From Sporichthyaceae bacterium (GTDB lineage Bacteria > Actinomycetota > Actinomycetes > JACCYY01), in NCBI GenBank assembly GCA_013696235.1, contig JACCYY010000075.1:1-6701 (forward strand): 6,701 nucleotides of DNA, in the 5' to 3' direction. Position 1 is the first letter of the stretch. Each line of letters begins with the position of its first letter. Both the position numbers and the translations under genes were made by a program. This document shows positions 5,404 through 6,701 of this stretch, piece after piece. A model generated the notes under the pieces. The model saw nothing but the letters and a program-made list of their open reading frames with translations. It was not told the DNA's origin and did not search any database.

Positions 5404-5901
5404 TCAGGCGGGCGTGACCTCGCGGAGGCGACCCGTCTCGACCTCGTACACGAAGCCGCGGACCGAGCCTTTCCGGGGGATGAACGGGCTCGCCTGGACC
5501 CGGTTGAGCGACTGACGTACGTCGGCCTCGACGTCGGTGAACGACTCGGCCGCCCACGGCGGCTTGATCCCGACGTCGTCCAGGATCGACTGCTTGAAGT
5601 CGTCGTCGTTGAACGTGAGCATGCCGCAGTCGGTGTGGTGGATCAGGACGATCTCCTCGGTGCCGAGCAGGCGCTGGGAGATCGCCAGCGAGCGGATCGC
5701 GTCGTCGGTGGCGACCCCGCCGGCGTTGCGGATCACGTGCACGTCACCCTCGGTCAGCCCGAGGAGCCCGTACGGGTTGAGGCGCGCGTCCATGCACGCG
5801 AGGACCGCGGTCTTGCGTCCGGGTGGCATCGGGAGGTGACCCTTGTCGAACGTTGCGGTGTAGCTCGCGGCGTGCTGCACGAGCTCGTCGGTCACCGTCA
5901 T
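5404..5901 (-). CDS. mtcA1: Beta-class carbonic anhydrase (Rv1284-like)
   Basis: A 165-residue zinc enzyme that interconverts CO2 and bicarbonate in the cytoplasm, supplying bicarbonate to carboxylases and helping pH balance. The zinc site is complete: C36 and D38 with R40 in ACMDAR, then H89 and C92 in HHTDCGM. The segments LPMPPGRKTAVLACMDAR, HVIRNAGG, DDAIRSLAISQRLLGTEEI and the end FVYEVETGRLREVTPA agree along the whole length with what I recall of M. tuberculosis Rv1284 (mtcA1/canA), which is 163 residues, so this is the short beta-CA type. The ATG at 5901 was chosen for its strong GGAGGAG and because it begins MTVTDE like the relative. A longer in-frame reading to 6006 exists but has no family similarity. 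Upstream is the ABC ATPase gene 101 bases away; downstream is nfeD after 49 bases. Confidence 0.95.
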   Translation of the reverse strand: MTVTDELVQHAASYTATFDKGHLPMPPGRKTAVLACMDARLNPYGLLGLTEGDVHVIRNAGGVATDDAIRSLAISQRLLGTEEIVLIHHTDCGMLTFNDDDFKQSILDDVGIKPPWAAESFTDVEADVRQSLNRVQASPFIPRKGSVRGFVYEVETGRLREVTPA

Positions 5902-5906
5902 GGCGT

Positions 5907-5913
5907 CTCCTCC
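5907..5913 (-). promoter_or_regulatory. Shine-Dalgarno of the carbonic anhydrase gene
   Basis: GGAGGAG on the minus strand, 5 bases before the ATG at 5901. It is the strongest ribosome-binding site in the window and settles the start of the gene. Confidence 0.8.
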
Positions 5914-5922
5914 GGGTGGGAC

Positions 5923-5933
5923 GGATCTGATCC
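5923..5933. promoter_or_regulatory. Short palindrome GGATCTGATCC in the carbonic anhydrase 5' leader
   Basis: A perfect palindrome with one central base, lying 22-32 bases before the carbonic anhydrase start and just upstream of its Shine-Dalgarno. It may be an operator half of a larger site or chance. Five-base arms are weak evidence. Confidence 0.25.
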
Positions 5934-5940
5934 ATCTACT

Positions 5941-5986
5941 ACATCGGGCGCCGCGGCGATGTTCCCGCGACCTCGTCATCGGAACA
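5941..5986. promoter_or_regulatory. Two overlapping inverted repeats between the ABC ATPase and carbonic anhydrase genes
   Basis: ACATCG (5941-5946) pairs with CGATGT (5957-5962) around a 10-base GC centre. TGTTCC (5960-5965) pairs with GGAACA (5981-5986) around 15 bases. The two repeats share bases 5960-5962, so as RNA hairpins they would compete. They lie after the ABC ATPase stop and upstream of carbonic anhydrase, where a terminator, promoter or operator is expected. There is no U-tract. Six-base arms can arise by chance in GC-rich DNA. Confidence 0.3.
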
Positions 5987-6002
5987 GGCGCGGACCGAGC
6001 CG

Positions 6003-6701
6003 TCACTCCGAGGAGGCTCGGGCGGCGTAGCGCCCGTCCGAGCGACTGAGCTGGAGCGGCAGCCCGAACGTCCCCGACAGTGCCTCCGCCGTGAGCGTCG
6101 CCTCGAGCGGTCCGCTCGCAACCACCCGTCCGGACCTGAGCAGGAGCACGTGGGTGAACGACGGCGGGATCTCCTCGACGTGGTGCGTCACCACCACCAT
6201 CGCCGGCGAGGCGAGGTCCGCCGCGAGCCGGCCGAGGCGGGTCACCAGGTCCTCGCGCCCGCCGAGATCCAGTCCGGCGGCCGGCTCGTCGAGCAGCATG
6301 AGCTCTGGGTCGGTCATCAGGGAGCGGGCGATCTGGACCCGCTTGCGCTCACCTTCCGAGAGCGTGAGGAACCGGCGGTCTGCGAGGTGCGCGACGCCGA
6401 GCGCCTCGAGCAGCTCCCCTGCCCGGGTCTCGTCGACGTCCTCGTAGAGCTCGCGCCACCGACCGACGACGGCGTACGACGCCGTGACCACGACGTCGCG
6501 GACGATCTCCTGCGGCGGGATCGCGTCGGCGAGCGCGGCCGAGGACAGCCCGATCCGCGGCCGGAGCTCGAACACGTCGACCGCTCCCAGGCGCTGCCCG
6601 AGCAATCCGACGGTGCCGGTGGTCGGGTGCAGCCGCGCGGCGAGGACCTGCAGCAGCGTGGTCTTGCCCGCGCCGTTCGGCCCGAGGACGACCCAGCGGT
6701 C
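6003..6701 (-). CDS. ABC transporter ATP-binding protein, ModF/PhrA-like (N-terminus cut by window edge)
   Basis: The visible 232 residues form most of one ABC ATPase domain; the start lies beyond 6701, probably about 30 residues away. In order of the visible fragment: Walker A GPNGAGKTT (8-16), ABC signature LSEGERKRVQIARSL (114-128), Walker B ELMLLDEPAAGLDL (133-146) with the catalytic Glu, and H-loop VVTHHVEEIPP (170-180). At the usual Q-loop position the sequence reads RIGLSSAAL (49-57), with no glutamine. The IG-x-SS-x-L pattern and the LSEGE signature recall the ModF/PhrA group (COG1119), which usually lacks an obvious membrane partner. No permease gene is seen in this window. The function of this group is poorly defined. 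The gene ends with TGA at 6003, 101 bases before carbonic anhydrase. Confidence 0.88.
   Translation of the reverse strand, partial: DRWVVLGPNGAGKTTLLQVLAARLHPTTGTVGLLGQRLGAVDVFELRPRIGLSSAALADAIPPQEIVRDVVVTASYAVVGRWRELYEDVDETRAGELLEALGVAHLADRRFLTLSEGERKRVQIARSLMTDPELMLLDEPAAGLDLGGREDLVTRLGRLAADLASPAMVVVTHHVEEIPPSFTHVLLLRSGRVVASGPLEATLTAEALSGTFGLPLQLSRSDGRYAARASSE

Noticed and set aside
5940..5966. Possible ECF-sigma promoter (GGGAAC at 5966-5961 on the minus strand) for carbonic anhydrase
   Set aside because: The -35-like hexamer fits, but no -10 of the CGTC/CGTT type occurs at the normal 16-18 base spacing, so I cannot support it.
5902..6006. N-terminal extension of carbonic anhydrase by 35 residues
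   Set aside because: The extension is Arg-rich with no family similarity and would translate through the Shine-Dalgarno. The ATG at 5901 matches the known N-terminus of the short beta-CA group.
6003..6605. Reading the ABC ATPase as a complete 200-residue protein from a TTG at 6605
   Set aside because: The frame stays open to the window edge and the Walker A motif lies upstream of that TTG, so the gene is cut by the edge rather than short.

Overview
The window is compact, very GC-rich DNA with frequent GTG starts and TANNNT -10 motifs. This points to a high-GC Gram-positive actinobacterium. The encoded proteins most resemble families I know from Nocardioides-like and mycobacterial genomes. 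For example, the carbonic anhydrase matches my recollection of Mycobacterium tuberculosis Rv1284 closely, and the NfeD/SPFH pair resembles the Rv1487-Rv1488 arrangement. Genus is inference only. Eight protein-coding genes fill the window, two of them cut by its edges. No RNA gene, mobile element, CRISPR array or gene-free stretch over 300 bases is visible.

Left part (1-1756): a SpoU/TrmH-family RNA 2'-O-methyltransferase on the minus strand runs off the left edge. It is divergent, across 52 bases, from a plus-strand ATP-grasp ligase-like gene of unknown substrate. That gene converges on, and overlaps by 22 bases, a minus-strand sulfotransferase gene.

Central part (1735-5354), all minus strand and read right to left: a short NfeD membrane protein, an SPFH/stomatin-family protein whose start lies inside nfeD, a TSUP (TauE/SafE) transporter starting 5 bases after the SPFH stop, and a PAPS-type sulfotransferase 28 bases further on. 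NfeD and SPFH almost certainly form a membrane-organising pair. TSUP probably shares their transcript. The sulfotransferase may be co-transcribed, but it also has its own candidate promoter.

Right part (5404-6701), minus strand: a small beta-carbonic anhydrase with a strong Shine-Dalgarno, preceded by an ABC ATPase cut by the right edge. The ATPase looks like an orphan cytoplasmic member of the ModF/PhrA-like group.

Most of this is ordinary actinobacterial housekeeping DNA, and I do not see a clear novel multi-gene system. The signals most worth checking are three genes that share exactly the same TANNNT-N6-GTG geometry (candidate leaderless promoters), the sulfotransferase/TSUP adjacency, five exact-length 11-residue repeats followed by a long Pro-rich tail in the SPFH protein, the uncharacterised ATP-grasp enzyme, and inverted repeats on both flanks of the carbonic anhydrase gene.
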